A DNA stretch of 64,000 bases from Collimonas sp. OK412 (GTDB taxonomy: Bacteria; Pseudomonadota; Gammaproteobacteria; Burkholderiales; Burkholderiaceae_D), in contig NZ_FOLC01000001.1 of the NCBI RefSeq assembly GCF_900112135.1, positions 434,001 through 498,000 on the forward strand. Reading direction: 5' to 3'. The notes below the pieces were generated by a model. It made no database searches, was not told the origin of the DNA, and was given only the letters and a program-made list of their open reading frames with translations. The position numbers and the translations under genes were made by a program. Each line of letters opens with the position of its first letter. The first letter of the stretch is position 1. This document shows positions 44,652 to 55,522 of the stretch, in pieces.

Positions 44652-46070
44652 TCAATAGGCAGTCTTGCCGCTCCAGCCCTTGAACGCGGTCCACAGCAGG
44701 ATCCGGAAATCCATCAGGAACGACCAGTTCTGTATGTAATGCAGGTCGAACTGGACGCGTTTTTCCATTTTTTCCAAGGTGTCGGTTTCGCCGCGGTGGC
44801 CGTGGATCTGGGCCCAGCCGGTGATGCCGGGCTTGACGCGATGGCGCACCATGTACAGGTCGAGCAGTTCTTCATACATCTGGTTGTGCTGCAAGGCATG
44901 CGGGCGCGGACCGATGACCGACATGTCGCCCAGCAGCACGTTGATGAACTGCGGCAGCTCGTCCAGGCTGGTGCGGCGCAGGAACTGGCCGATCCGGGTG
45001 ATGCGCGGATCGCCTTGCGTGGCCTGGGTGACCTTGTTGTGCTCCTGGTGCAGCTTCATCGAACGGAATTTGTAGATCATGAATTTCTTGCCGTTCAGGC
45101 CCAGCCGCACCTGCTTGAAAAATACCGGTCCCGGCGACGAGATCTTGATGGCGACGCCGATCGCCACGAACAGCGGGGTCAGGGCAGTTAGCGCTACCAA
45201 TGCAAAAAGCTTGTCCAGCAGGTGCTTGCAGATGCCGCGCGCACCGCTGGGAGCCGGGCGGTTCAGCTCCACGGTCGGCGTGCCGAGGAAATTGGTCATG
45301 CGGCGGCTGATCATCTGGATCGCCATCGTATCCGGCACCCAGCGGATGTCGACCAGCGTATTGCGCAGGTGGATCTGCAGGGGCCGCAGCTGCGCCGCTG
45401 CGCTCATCGGCAAGGTGATCCAGATTTCATCGATCTGGTTGGCGCTGACGTAAGCATGGATGTCTTCCAGCTTGTTGATGCGCGCAATATTGGCGTCCTG
45501 CAGGTTTTCGGTCTGTTCGGCGCTGCCGACCACGGCGTTGACCTCGTAACCGATCCACGGCTGCTGCAGGGCGCGCCGGTGCATTTCCTGTCCGGTTTCG
45601 CCATAGCCGACGATGATCACGCGCTTGAAGTTGAAGCCTTGCTTGCGCATGCGCGTCAGCGCGACGAAGGAAGCGAAGCGGTACAGCAGCAGCAGGACCA
45701 TGCTGGTCAGGTACCAGTACAGCAGCCAGTGATGCGAGATGCGGCCGATGCCGGGCACCATGCGGCTCATGAAAATGCCGAGGATCAGCACCAGCGCCCA
45801 GGACGCCGCCAGCCGCACGAACGTGGCCGACGCCGGTCGTTCCGGCCAGGCGGTGTAGAGATCGAGCTTGGCGAACAGCATGAATGCCAGCACGCAGCAG
45901 AAATACAGCAGCACCATGTGGACTGGCGCCGCTTCGGAGAGGTTTGTGTGGAAAACGAAATAGGCGACGGCATTGGCGGCGATCGCCAGGATCGCCGTAT
46001 CGGCAATCCGCCTTGGGAGCTCCTGTCCCAAAACATACTGGAGGAAGGTCAAGTGTGTTGAGTGTGACAT
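44652..46070 (-). CDS. Undecaprenyl-phosphate sugar-phosphate transferase (WcaJ/WbaP type)
   Basis: The 472-residue protein has N-terminal membrane helices, a Rossmann-like CoA-binding domain (RVIIVGYGETGQEMHRRAL) and a C-terminal bacterial sugar transferase domain: KFRSMKLHQEHN, LRRTSLDELPQFINVLLGDM, SVIGPRPHALQHN, and KPGITGWAQIHGHRGE. The length and layout fit undecaprenyl-phosphate glucose phosphotransferases that start exopolysaccharide repeats. It is on the opposite strand from wza-wzc but should prime the polymer they export. Confidence 0.93.
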   Translation of the reverse strand: MSHSTHLTFLQYVLGQELPRRIADTAILAIAANAVAYFVFHTNLSEAAPVHMVLLYFCCVLAFMLFAKLDLYTAWPERPASATFVRLAASWALVLILGIFMSRMVPGIGRISHHWLLYWYLTSMVLLLLYRFASFVALTRMRKQGFNFKRVIIVGYGETGQEMHRRALQQPWIGYEVNAVVGSAEQTENLQDANIARINKLEDIHAYVSANQIDEIWITLPMSAAAQLRPLQIHLRNTLVDIRWVPDTMAIQMISRRMTNFLGTPTVELNRPAPSGARGICKHLLDKLFALVALTALTPLFVAIGVAIKISSPGPVFFKQVRLGLNGKKFMIYKFRSMKLHQEHNKVTQATQGDPRITRIGQFLRRTSLDELPQFINVLLGDMSVIGPRPHALQHNQMYEELLDLYMVRHRVKPGITGWAQIHGHRGETDTLEKMEKRVQFDLHYIQNWSFLMDFRILLWTAFKGWSGKTAY

Positions 46071-46498
46071 GAGATTTATCTTATTGGACTATCAAAAAAG
46101 CGAATGAAGGTCCGTACTCGCTTTCAAGCCTTGAACCCAGCATCATCCAAAGCGGTTTTTACGACTACTGCAATGCAGCAAGTTACCTTCAGGAATTATG
46201 GTAATCATTAAAAACGATTTAATCAACGTAAACATTTTAATTAAATAGATTTTTCATGAATTTAATGATGATTTCTTATTTTTTTGGTATTTTTAGGAGG
46301 GGGCGGCTTGTCAAAGGAATATGGAGAGATGCGTTGGAGCAGCGCCCGGCCGGAAAAACGGGGAAGGGTGGAAAACAGCGCCAGGCTGAGGGCCTGGCTT
46401 TGCCGGGGCGGCGAAAGGGGGAGATTTTCCCGGCCGGTCGCTGTTGCTAAACCGGCATGCCAGGGATTACGTTTTGAGGAGAATCAGGGACGCCGGTT
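46071..46498. other. Intergenic region upstream of the priming transferase gene
   Basis: This 428-base region is strongly AT-rich for its first 200 bases (the minus-strand promoter side) and GC-rich next to the alcohol dehydrogenase stop. AAAACGATTT at 46211-46220 resembles one arm of the inverted repeat at 33747-33788. I see no supported gene, terminator or firm promoter. Confidence 0.5.
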
Positions 46499-47602
46499 TC
46501 AGGCAAAAACAAGCGTGTCGTCTTTGCCGATGAAGTTTTTCCCGCGCGCACCGTCCATGGCGCGGCGCACCATCTGCTGTGCTTCTTCCGTCGTCACACC
46601 GTAGTCGGAAAAACGGCTGCCGACCTCCAGCTGCAGCAGGAATTGGCGCAGCTGCTGTTCCGCCGCTTCGGGCCCGGCGCCAAATACCCGTTGCAGCACA
46701 GCGTCGCGCGAAGGGTCGGCGCCCCAGGCCATGCGCAGCACCATCGGCAGCGTGAATGAGCAGGCGATGCCGTGCGGCAGGCCATGGCGCAGCGTCATCT
46801 CGTAGGAAATCGAATGGGCCAGCGCGGTCTTGGTGTTGGAGAACGCCAGGCCGGCTTTCAGCGCCGCCAGCGCCATGGCCGAGCGCAGGCTGAGGTTGCC
46901 GAGATCCGCGGCCAGCGCCGGCAGGCAGGCCAGGATGTCATGGATGGCTGACACGGCGTAGGTGTCCGAGATCGGATTGGCGTTAACGTTCCAGATCGAC
47001 TCCAGGGCGTGCGACAAGGCATCCAGCCCGGTGGAAACCGTGGTTTTCCCGGGCAGGGACAGCATCAGGGCGGGATCGACGATGGCCGCCTTGGGCCAGG
47101 TGCAATCCAGGTGCAGTGAATATTTCTTCTGCTGGCCGGCGTCCCAGACGGTGGCCCATGGCGTGACTTCGCTGCCGGTGCCGGCGGTGGTCGGTATGGC
47201 GACCAGTTTCTTGGCCATGGGCGGTGCAAACGGCCCGGCGTCAGCCAGCAGTGCCAGCAACTCCTGGAAACTGCCGCTGGCGGTGCCGACCAGCAATGCC
47301 TTGGCGGTATCGATCACGCTGCCGCCGCCCAGCGCCACGATGGTCTCGCATGCCTGCCCGTGCCGCCAGAACTGTTCGTACATCGCGCCCAGTTCGGCAA
47401 CGTCGGGATTGGGCTGCACGTTGTCGATGACATAAGAAAGCCGGTCTCCCAGCAACTGCTCCACTTCGGCTACCAGGCCAAGCGCTCGCGCTTCCGGGAA
47501 TGTCACCAGGGCTGCCTGGCCCGGTCCCATGACCTGCGGCAGGTGCTGCAGGCTGCCCGCGCCGAAGTGGATTGCGACCGGATTGTGAAATCTTTGCATC
47601 AT
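46499..47602 (-). CDS. Iron-containing (group III) alcohol dehydrogenase
   Basis: The 367-residue protein has the NAD-binding GGGSVID motif, PTTAGTGSEVTPWATVWD, and metal ligands in DALSHALESIW and LRHGLPHGIACS. The wording resembles the PsrA/phosphonoacetaldehyde-reductase branch of the iron-alcohol dehydrogenase family rather than ethanol dehydrogenases. The substrate is not determined. It is divergent from the glutamate dehydrogenase gene and has no pathway neighbours. Confidence 0.85.
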   Translation of the reverse strand: MMQRFHNPVAIHFGAGSLQHLPQVMGPGQAALVTFPEARALGLVAEVEQLLGDRLSYVIDNVQPNPDVAELGAMYEQFWRHGQACETIVALGGGSVIDTAKALLVGTASGSFQELLALLADAGPFAPPMAKKLVAIPTTAGTGSEVTPWATVWDAGQQKKYSLHLDCTWPKAAIVDPALMLSLPGKTTVSTGLDALSHALESIWNVNANPISDTYAVSAIHDILACLPALAADLGNLSLRSAMALAALKAGLAFSNTKTALAHSISYEMTLRHGLPHGIACSFTLPMVLRMAWGADPSRDAVLQRVFGAGPEAAEQQLRQFLLQLEVGSRFSDYGVTTEEAQQMVRRAMDGARGKNFIGKDDTLVFA

Positions 47603-47796
47603 TGCTGCTTCCTTATGCCGTGGGGTTTCTCAAGCCATGGAAACTAGCACACGCGTTTTACCGCAGAATGACAGGGTCGCCGAGACATGGTGCGCTGCCA
47701 GGGTTGTTTTTTTAAAAAGCCTGTGGTTTTGCGCCTGCGATAGGTAGAATCTAAGCAGGATATGACTCGAAGTTAACCACTGTTCGAAAGAAAACC

Positions 47797-50700
47797 ATGC
47801 CCAGCACCGCCATAGAAAGAAAACAGCAGAAATTGGCAGAAATGGTCGAGTTCGCACGCGATCGCCTGCCGCAGGACGTGTTCGCCACCATGCAGCCGTT
47901 CCTGCTCGAGTATTACGCGCAAGTGGGGGAAGAACTGGTCTTGAGCCGCGACATCGCCGACCTGTACGGCGCCGCCGTCGCCCACTGGCAGTTTGCGCGG
48001 CATTTCGTCAGCGGCGCGCCGCGGGTGCGCATCTACAATCCGCGGGTGGACGAGCATGGCTGGCAGTCCGGCCATAGCGTGATCGAGATCGTCAACGACG
48101 ACATGCCGTTCCTGGTCGATTCGGTCAGCACCGAGATCAACCGCCTGGGCCTGACCCTGCATGCGGTGATCCATCCGGTGTTCAGGGTCTGGCGCGACGC
48201 CGCCGGCCAGGTCGAGAAAATCCAGCGCGCCAGCGAGAATGGCGGCAAGGACAGCAAGGACAACGATAGGGCAAAACTGGAATCGACCATCCATATAGAA
48301 GTCGACCGCTGCACCGAGGCTGCCAGGATGGAAGAAATCCTGGCCGGCGTGCTCAAGGTGCTGGGCGACGTGCGCGCCGCGGTGGAAGACTGGCGCCAGA
48401 TGATGACGGCAGCCAGCGCCGCGATCGACGACCTCAAGCAGCAGGACAACGGCGATGCCGCGCAGCAGGGTGAAATTGCCGAGGCGCGCGCTTTCCTGGA
48501 GTGGATGATAGACGACCATTTCACGTTTCTCGGTTATCACGACTACGAACTGGTGGTCAGCGACGGCGAAAACTACCTGCAAGGCATGGCCGGTTCCGGC
48601 CTCGGCATCCTGCGCGATTCCCTGCGCGCCGCCGACAGCGCCGACATGACCAGGCTGCCGGTCAGCGCGCAAGGCATCATCGATGCGCAATCGCCGATTT
48701 TCATCACCAAGGCCAATTCGCGCGCTACCGTGCACCGCGCCGGTTATCTCGACTATGTCGGCGTCAAGCGCTACGGCGCCGGCGGCAAGGTAGTCGGCGA
48801 GCGCCGCATTGTCGGCCTGTATACCTCGACTGCCTACATGGTGCCGACCAGCGAGATCCCGCTGGTGCGGCGCAAGGTGGCGAAAGTGCTGGAGCGCGCC
48901 GGTTTTGTCCCGCGCGGGCACCTGGCCAAGACCATGACCACCATCCTCGAGCAGTACCCGCGCGACGAACTGTTCCAGGTCGATGAAGACGAACTGTTCG
49001 ATACCGCCAGCGGCATCCTGCGCCTGGAAGAGCGCCAGCGCACCCGCCTGTTCGTAAGGCGCGACGCTTTCGGCCGTTATGTTTCCTGCCTGGTGTTCGT
49101 GCCGCGCGACCGTTTCAACACCGAGCTGCGCGAACGGATCCAGGACTTGCTGCTGGAAGCCTTCAACGGCACCGGCGTCGAATTCACGCCCCTGCTGTCG
49201 GAATCGGTGCTGGCGCGCATCCAGTTCACGGTGCGCACCGAGCCGGGCAGCGTCGCCGACATCAATGTCGAACAGCTGGAAGCGCGCATCGTGCAAGCCA
49301 CGCGGCGCTGGCAGGACGACCTCACCGAAGCCCTGCTGGAACAGCGCGGTGAAGAGCAGGGCACACGGCTGCTGCGCCGTTATGCGATGTCGTTCCCGGC
49401 CGGTTTCCGCGAAGACTACTCGGCGCGCGCCGCCGTGCACGACATCGCCTTGCTGGAAGCCGCGCAGCAGGATACCGGGCTGGCCATGAGCCTGTATCGT
49501 CCGATCGAAGCGGCGCCGGCGTCGCTGCGCCTGAAAATCTACCGCGCCGGCAAGCCGATGGCGCTGTCGCAGAGCCTGCCGATGCTGGAGCACATGGGCG
49601 TCAAGGTCAACGAGGAGCGTCCCTACCGCATCGAACTGCAGGATGGCGAACCGGCCTGGATACACGATTTCGGCATGCAGACCGCGGACGACAGCGAAGT
49701 CGAGATCGAACACATCAAGGGCGTGTTCGAAGATGCATTCGGCCGTGTCTGGAGCGGCGAAGCGGACAACGACGATCTCAACCGGCTGGTGCTGCTGGCC
49801 CAGCTCAACTGGCGCGAAGTCACCATCCTGCGCGCTTATGCGCGTTACCTGCGGCAAGTCGGCTCCACTTTCAGCAACGCCTATATCGAACAGGCCCTGA
49901 CTGCCAACCCGGCGATTGCGCGCAAGCTGGTGGAACTGTTCCTGGTGCGCTTTGATCCGGCCCAGGCGGCCGGCGCTGAAGCCAAGGCCAAGTCCTTGCT
50001 GCAGCAGACCGAAGAGGCGATGGACCAGGTGCCGAATCTCGACGAGGACCGCATCCTGCGCCAGTTCCTGGGGGTGATCAGCGCCACCTTGCGCACCAAT
50101 TATTTCCAGCGCGGCGCCGACGGCCAGCCCAAGCCTTACCTGTCGTTCAAGTTCGATCCAGCCAAGGTGCCGGGGCTGCCGGCGCCCAAGCCGATGTTCG
50201 AGATCTGGGTCTATTCGCCGCGCTTCGAAGGCGTCCATCTGCGCGGCGGAAAAGTAGCGCGCGGCGGCTTGCGCTGGTCTGACCGGCGCGAAGATTTCCG
50301 TACTGAAGTGCTGGGCCTGGTGAAGGCGCAGATGGTCAAGAATGCCGTGATCGTGCCGGTCGGATCCAAGGGCGGTTTTGTGCTCAAGAGCGCGCCGCCG
50401 GCCAGCGACCGCGATGCCTACCTGCGCGAGGGAGTGGCCTGCTACCAGAACTTCCTGCGCGGGCTGCTTGACCTGACCGATAACCTGGTCGACGGCAAAG
50501 TGGTGCCGCCGCAAGACGTGGTGCGCTACGATCCCGACGATCCTTACCTGGTGGTGGCGGCCGACAAGGGCACCGCCAGCTTCTCCGATTACGCCAATGC
50601 GGTGTCCGCCGAATACGGCTTCTGGCTGGGCGACGCTTTCGCCTCCGGCGGCTCGGTCGGCTACGACCACAAGAAAATGGGCATCACCGCGCGCGGCGCC

Positions 50701-52656
50701 TGGGAAGCGGTCAAGCGCCACTTCCGCGAAATCGGCGTCAATACCCAGGAACAGGATTTCACGGTGGTCGGCATCGGCGACATGTCCGGCGACGTGTTCG
50801 GCAACGGCATGCTGCTGTCGCGCCATATCAAGCTGCTGGCCGGCTTCGACCATCGCCACATTTTCCTCGACCCGGATCCCGACCCTGCGGCCAGCTTTGC
50901 CGAGCGCGAGCGCCTGTTCGCCTTGCCGCGCTCCAGCTGGGCCGATTACGACACCAGCCTGATCTCCAGCGGCGGCGGCGTCTATGCCCGCAGCCTGAAG
51001 ACCATTCCGTTGACGCCGCAAATACAGGCGGCGCTGGGCGTGACCGCCAGCGAACTGGCGCCGACCGAACTGATACGCGCCATCCTGCTGGCGCCGGTGG
51101 ACCTGCTCTACAACGGCGGCATCGGCACCTACATCAAGGCGGCCCGCGAAAGCCACGCCCAGGTCGGCGACCGCAGCAACGATGCGATCCGCGTCAACGG
51201 CGCCGAGCTCAACTGCAAGGTGGTGGCAGAGGGCGGCAACCTTGGCTGCACCCAGTTCGGACGCATCGAGTTTGCCCAGAAGGGCGGCCGCATCTGCACT
51301 GACGCCATCGATAATTCCGCCGGCGTCGACTGCTCCGACCACGAGGTGAATATCAAGATCATGCTCGGCCTGATCGTCAGCGAAGGCGAGATGACCGAGA
51401 AACAGCGTAACAAGCTGCTGGCGGAAATGACTGAAGAAGTCGGCCTGCAAGTGTTGACCGACAACTACTACCAGACCCAGTCCCTGTCGGTGGCGGGCCG
51501 CCGCGCCGCCAGCCTGCTGGAGCCGGAGTCGCGCCTGATCCGCTTCCTGGAACGCGCCGGCCGGCTCGACCGCGCAGTCGAATTCCTGCCGTCGGAAGAA
51601 GAGTGCGCGGAGCGCAAGACCGCCAAGCAGGGACTGACCACGCCGGAACGCGCGGTGCTGATGGCATACGACAAGATGTGGCTGTATGAAGAACTGCTGG
51701 CCTCGGATTTGCCGGCAGACCCGTTCATCGCCGGTTCGCTGGCTGCCTATTTCCCGCAGCCGCTGCGCGAACGCTATCCGGAGGCCATGCAGCGCCATCC
51801 GCTGGCGCGCGAGATCATCTCGACCTACCTGGTGAACACGCTGGCCAACCGGGTCGGCGCCACCTTTGTCCACCAGCTGGCCGATGAAAGCGGCGCCAGC
51901 CCGGTCGACGTGCTGCGCGCCAGCGTCATCGCGCGCGAGGTGTTCGGTTTCGAGGAAATCTGGCGCGACATCGACGCTCTCGACAACCTGGTGCCGGATG
52001 CCTTGCAGGCGCAGATGTTTGTCGACGTCGGCGGACTGATCGAACATGCCAGCTTCTGGTTCTTGCATCGCCACGCGCAGGAAGCGTCGATCGAAGCCAC
52101 GGTGGCCCGTTTCCGCCAGGCCGCGGACCAGCTGGGGCCGCAACTGGTTTCGCTTCTGGCGGCCAGCGACGCCGAAGCGCTCAAGGCAAAACGCGATGCC
52201 TTGATACAGGCCGGCGTCTCTGAGCAGCTGGCGCGGCGGGTCGCCAGCGCCGAGCTGATCGGCGCGGTGCTGGACATCGCCGAAGTGGCGGCCTCTACGG
52301 GGCGCAGCCTGGAACTGGTGGCGGCGGTCTATTTCGCGCTGGACGTCAACTTGAACTTCGGCTGGATGCGCGAACGTGCCGGCGCGCTGCCGGTCGATTC
52401 GCACTGGCAGACCCTGGCGCGCACCGCCTTGCAGAGCGACTTGACAGGTTTGCAGCGCGCCTTGACGGCCAAGGTGATCCAGCTGTCGCCGTCGCTGGAA
52501 CAGTCGCAGGACATGATCGAAGTGTGGCAAGCCGCCAGCCGTACGCCGCTGGAACGTTATCGCCGCCTGCTCACCGATTTCCAGATGGGCGGCAATGTCG
52601 ACCTGGCGATGCTGTCGGTGGCGGCGCGCGAGATGCGGGCAATTGAAACCATGTAA
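47797..52656 (+). CDS. NAD-specific glutamate dehydrogenase, large GDH-180 type
   Basis: The 1619-residue protein matches the giant bacterial NAD-GDH family of about 180 kDa. The N-terminal half has regulatory ACT-like regions. The catalytic part includes RGGLRWSDRREDFRTEVLGL, the lysine segment AVIVPVGSKGGF, VGIGDMSGDVFGNGML and VVAEGGNLGCTQFGR. It deaminates glutamate to 2-oxoglutarate and ammonium and is mainly catabolic. GAAAGAAAACC precedes the ATG. A 1585-residue antisense frame is a codon-bias shadow. Confidence 0.95.
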   Translation: MPSTAIERKQQKLAEMVEFARDRLPQDVFATMQPFLLEYYAQVGEELVLSRDIADLYGAAVAHWQFARHFVSGAPRVRIYNPRVDEHGWQSGHSVIEIVNDDMPFLVDSVSTEINRLGLTLHAVIHPVFRVWRDAAGQVEKIQRASENGGKDSKDNDRAKLESTIHIEVDRCTEAARMEEILAGVLKVLGDVRAAVEDWRQMMTAASAAIDDLKQQDNGDAAQQGEIAEARAFLEWMIDDHFTFLGYHDYELVVSDGENYLQGMAGSGLGILRDSLRAADSADMTRLPVSAQGIIDAQSPIFITKANSRATVHRAGYLDYVGVKRYGAGGKVVGERRIVGLYTSTAYMVPTSEIPLVRRKVAKVLERAGFVPRGHLAKTMTTILEQYPRDELFQVDEDELFDTASGILRLEERQRTRLFVRRDAFGRYVSCLVFVPRDRFNTELRERIQDLLLEAFNGTGVEFTPLLSESVLARIQFTVRTEPGSVADINVEQLEARIVQATRRWQDDLTEALLEQRGEEQGTRLLRRYAMSFPAGFREDYSARAAVHDIALLEAAQQDTGLAMSLYRPIEAAPASLRLKIYRAGKPMALSQSLPMLEHMGVKVNEERPYRIELQDGEPAWIHDFGMQTADDSEVEIEHIKGVFEDAFGRVWSGEADNDDLNRLVLLAQLNWREVTILRAYARYLRQVGSTFSNAYIEQALTANPAIARKLVELFLVRFDPAQAAGAEAKAKSLLQQTEEAMDQVPNLDEDRILRQFLGVISATLRTNYFQRGADGQPKPYLSFKFDPAKVPGLPAPKPMFEIWVYSPRFEGVHLRGGKVARGGLRWSDRREDFRTEVLGLVKAQMVKNAVIVPVGSKGGFVLKSAPPASDRDAYLREGVACYQNFLRGLLDLTDNLVDGKVVPPQDVVRYDPDDPYLVVAADKGTASFSDYANAVSAEYGFWLGDAFASGGSVGYDHKKMGITARGAWEAVKRHFREIGVNTQEQDFTVVGIGDMSGDVFGNGMLLSRHIKLLAGFDHRHIFLDPDPDPAASFAERERLFALPRSSWADYDTSLISSGGGVYARSLKTIPLTPQIQAALGVTASELAPTELIRAILLAPVDLLYNGGIGTYIKAARESHAQVGDRSNDAIRVNGAELNCKVVAEGGNLGCTQFGRIEFAQKGGRICTDAIDNSAGVDCSDHEVNIKIMLGLIVSEGEMTEKQRNKLLAEMTEEVGLQVLTDNYYQTQSLSVAGRRAASLLEPESRLIRFLERAGRLDRAVEFLPSEEECAERKTAKQGLTTPERAVLMAYDKMWLYEELLASDLPADPFIAGSLAAYFPQPLRERYPEAMQRHPLAREIISTYLVNTLANRVGATFVHQLADESGASPVDVLRASVIAREVFGFEEIWRDIDALDNLVPDALQAQMFVDVGGLIEHASFWFLHRHAQEASIEATVARFRQAADQLGPQLVSLLAASDAEALKAKRDALIQAGVSEQLARRVASAELIGAVLDIAEVAASTGRSLELVAAVYFALDVNLNFGWMRERAGALPVDSHWQTLARTALQSDLTGLQRALTAKVIQLSPSLEQSQDMIEVWQAASRTPLERYRRLLTDFQMGGNVDLAMLSVAAREMRAIETM

Positions 52657-52677
52657 GTTGGGCGCGTTGCGCCCAAC
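52657..52677 (+). terminator. Strong hairpin after the glutamate dehydrogenase gene
   Basis: GTTGGGCGC (52657-52665) and GCGCCCAAC (52669-52677) form a 9-bp perfect stem with a 3-base loop. No T-run follows, so intrinsic termination is uncertain; it may instead protect the mRNA end. Confidence 0.4.
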
Positions 52678-52700
52678 CTGCCAGGCAGAAAGGCAAGGCC

Positions 52701-53477
<777 letters not shown>

Positions 53478-53699
53478 AAAGTCTTATACGTCAAATCGAC
53501 AAGATCCGATTGTTGTCAAATCCACCCTGTTTCACATCCACCTTCTTGCATCGCGCGGGATAGCTGCGCCTGGAGAAACAAAAGGAAGGAAACTTGACTG
53601 GGGTCAATGCCGTCCTGTCTATGAGCTGGCTAAGATGGCATCAAGCTAAAGCAATGCAAGCGGTATTGCGGAGGCAGATAACCGATAACAGGAGGAGCA

Positions 53700-55472
53700 A
53701 TGGCTGCAGTGATAACCGAATCGAAGGTAGCGCCTGGCGGCGTGTCGAGCACGACTGCCGACGATACGCTCAAGCGCAAGAGCCGGGAAGCCGGCGTGGT
53801 GTCTGGCGGACACCTGGTGGCGCGCGCGCTGAAGAATGAAGGCGTGGACACCATCTTTACCTTGTGCGGCGGCCATATCATCGATATCTACGATGGCTGC
53901 ATCGACGAAGGCATCCGCATCATCGATGTGCGCCATGAACAAGTCGCAGCGCACGCTGCCGACGGTTATGCGCGCCAGACCGGCAAGCTGGGCGTGGTGG
54001 TGACGACGGCAGGTCCGGGGTGCACCAATGCGGTGACCGGGATTGCGACGGCGTTCCGTTCGGAAAGTCCGGTGCTGCATATCGGCGGGCAGGGCGGCAT
54101 CACGCAGCACATGATGGGTTCGCTGCAAGATTTGCCGCATACGGAAATGATGCGTCCGATCACCAAATTCTCCGAAGGCGTGCGTTCCACGGAACGGGTG
54201 GCCGACATGGTGTCGATGGCGATCCGCGCCTGCTTTGCCGGCGCCCCTGGTCCGGCCTACCTGGAAATCCCGCGCGACGTGCTGGACCGCGAGATCGATA
54301 ACAGCAAGGCGGTGATTCCGGCGGCCGGCCAATACCGCGCTTCCGTGAAATCGCTGGGCGATGTGGCCGATATCGAGAAGCTGGCCGACATCCTGGTGCA
54401 GGCGGAACGTCCGGTGGTGCTGTACGGCGGCCAGGTCTGGTCCTCGCGCGGGCACAAGGAAGCGATCGACCTGGTGCGCGGGCTGGATATCCCGGCGTAC
54501 TTCAACGGCGCCTCGCGCGGCCTGCTGCCGCCGGGCGACCCGCATCACTTCGACCGCACCCGGCGCGAAGGATTCGACAAGGCCGACGTGATCCTGATCG
54601 TGGGCACGCCGTTCGACTTCCGCATGGGTTACGGCAAACGCCTGGGCCTGAACGCGAAAGTGATCCAGATCGACCAGGATTACCGGACGGTGGGCAAGAA
54701 CCGCGACATCACGCTGGGCCTGGTGGGCGATCCGGGGACGATCCTGGGTGCGGTGCTGCAGGCGGCGAGCGGGCGCATCAACAAGACGGCGCAAGAGAAG
54801 CGGCGCTCGTGGATGAAGCAGCTGCAGCAGCAGGAAGCGATTGCGACCGAGAAGCTGATGCCGCTGTTCAAGTCGAACAGTGCGCCGATCCATCCTTACC
54901 GGGTGGCGTATGAAATCAACGAGTTCCTGAACGACGACACGATCTACATCGGCGACGGCGGCGACGTGGTGACGATCTCGGCGCAGGCGGTGCGTCCGCG
55001 CAATCCGGGGCAATGGATGGATCCGGGCGCCTTGGGCAGCCTGGGGGTGGGCACCGGTTTTGCGATAGCGGCCGGCCTGGCCAATCCGGAGAAGGAAGTG
55101 ATGTGCTACTACGGCGACGGCGCGTTCAGCATGACGTCGTTCGACATGGAGACGGCGAACCGTTTTGGTGTGCCGTACATCGCGGTGATCGGCAACAACT
55201 CGGCGATGAACCAGATTCGTTATGGGCAGCTGGCGAAGTACGGCGAGGAACGCGGCAACGTGGGCAACCTGCTGAGCGATATCCCTTACGGCAAGTTTGC
55301 GGAGATGCTGGGCGGGCATGGCGAAGAGGTGCGCGATCCGGCGCAGATTGCCGGGGCGCTGCAGCGGGCGCGGGAAGCGGTGCGCAAGACGCGGCGTTGC
55401 GCGGTGGTCAATATCTGGGTCGATCCTGCGGTGTACGCCCCGGGAACCATGGCCCAGACCATGTACAAATAA
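53700..55472 (+). CDS. ThDP-dependent enzyme of acetolactate-synthase type, linked to Frc genes
   Basis: The 590-residue protein has the three-domain ThDP fold: catalytic Glu80 in VRHEQVAAHAADGYAR, TAGPGCTNAVTGIATAF, and the cofactor motif starting GDGAF (from 472) and ending GNN. AGGAGGAGCA precedes the ATG. Its position before two formyl-CoA transferase genes suggests oxalyl-CoA decarboxylase, but the sequence lacks the Oxc signatures (VGIPVT-like start, SAPGFLNG, NNGGIY) and looks more like IlvG-like or 2-hydroxyacyl-CoA lyase-like members. Candidates: decarboxylation of an acyl-CoA such as oxalyl-CoA, or C-C cleavage of a 2-hydroxyacyl-CoA. It is followed 50 bases later by the first frc gene. 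Confidence 0.82.
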   Translation: MAAVITESKVAPGGVSSTTADDTLKRKSREAGVVSGGHLVARALKNEGVDTIFTLCGGHIIDIYDGCIDEGIRIIDVRHEQVAAHAADGYARQTGKLGVVVTTAGPGCTNAVTGIATAFRSESPVLHIGGQGGITQHMMGSLQDLPHTEMMRPITKFSEGVRSTERVADMVSMAIRACFAGAPGPAYLEIPRDVLDREIDNSKAVIPAAGQYRASVKSLGDVADIEKLADILVQAERPVVLYGGQVWSSRGHKEAIDLVRGLDIPAYFNGASRGLLPPGDPHHFDRTRREGFDKADVILIVGTPFDFRMGYGKRLGLNAKVIQIDQDYRTVGKNRDITLGLVGDPGTILGAVLQAASGRINKTAQEKRRSWMKQLQQQEAIATEKLMPLFKSNSAPIHPYRVAYEINEFLNDDTIYIGDGGDVVTISAQAVRPRNPGQWMDPGALGSLGVGTGFAIAAGLANPEKEVMCYYGDGAFSMTSFDMETANRFGVPYIAVIGNNSAMNQIRYGQLAKYGEERGNVGNLLSDIPYGKFAEMLGGHGEEVRDPAQIAGALQRAREAVRKTRRCAVVNIWVDPAVYAPGTMAQTMYK

Positions 55473-55522
55473 GCCGCTGAGCCATTATAAAAAATTCGAT
55501 CAAGTTGAACAGGAGATTTGAA

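Noticed and set aside
46284-46604. Plus-strand frame near the alcohol dehydrogenase gene, with AGGAGGGGG close by
   Set aside because: The purine run is at the wrong place relative to its start, the product is Arg-rich, and it overlaps the end of a well-supported gene.
47773-52530. A 1585-codon open frame antisense to the glutamate dehydrogenase gene
   Set aside because: The plus-strand gene has clear catalytic motifs. The antisense product is rich in Arg, Gln, His and Ala without motifs, which is typical of a codon-bias mirror in GC-rich DNA.
53700-55472. Assignment as canonical oxalyl-CoA decarboxylase (oxc)
   Set aside because: Context fits, but the diagnostic segments of Oxc proteins are missing and the protein reads as acetolactate-synthase-like. 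I kept a neutral name.
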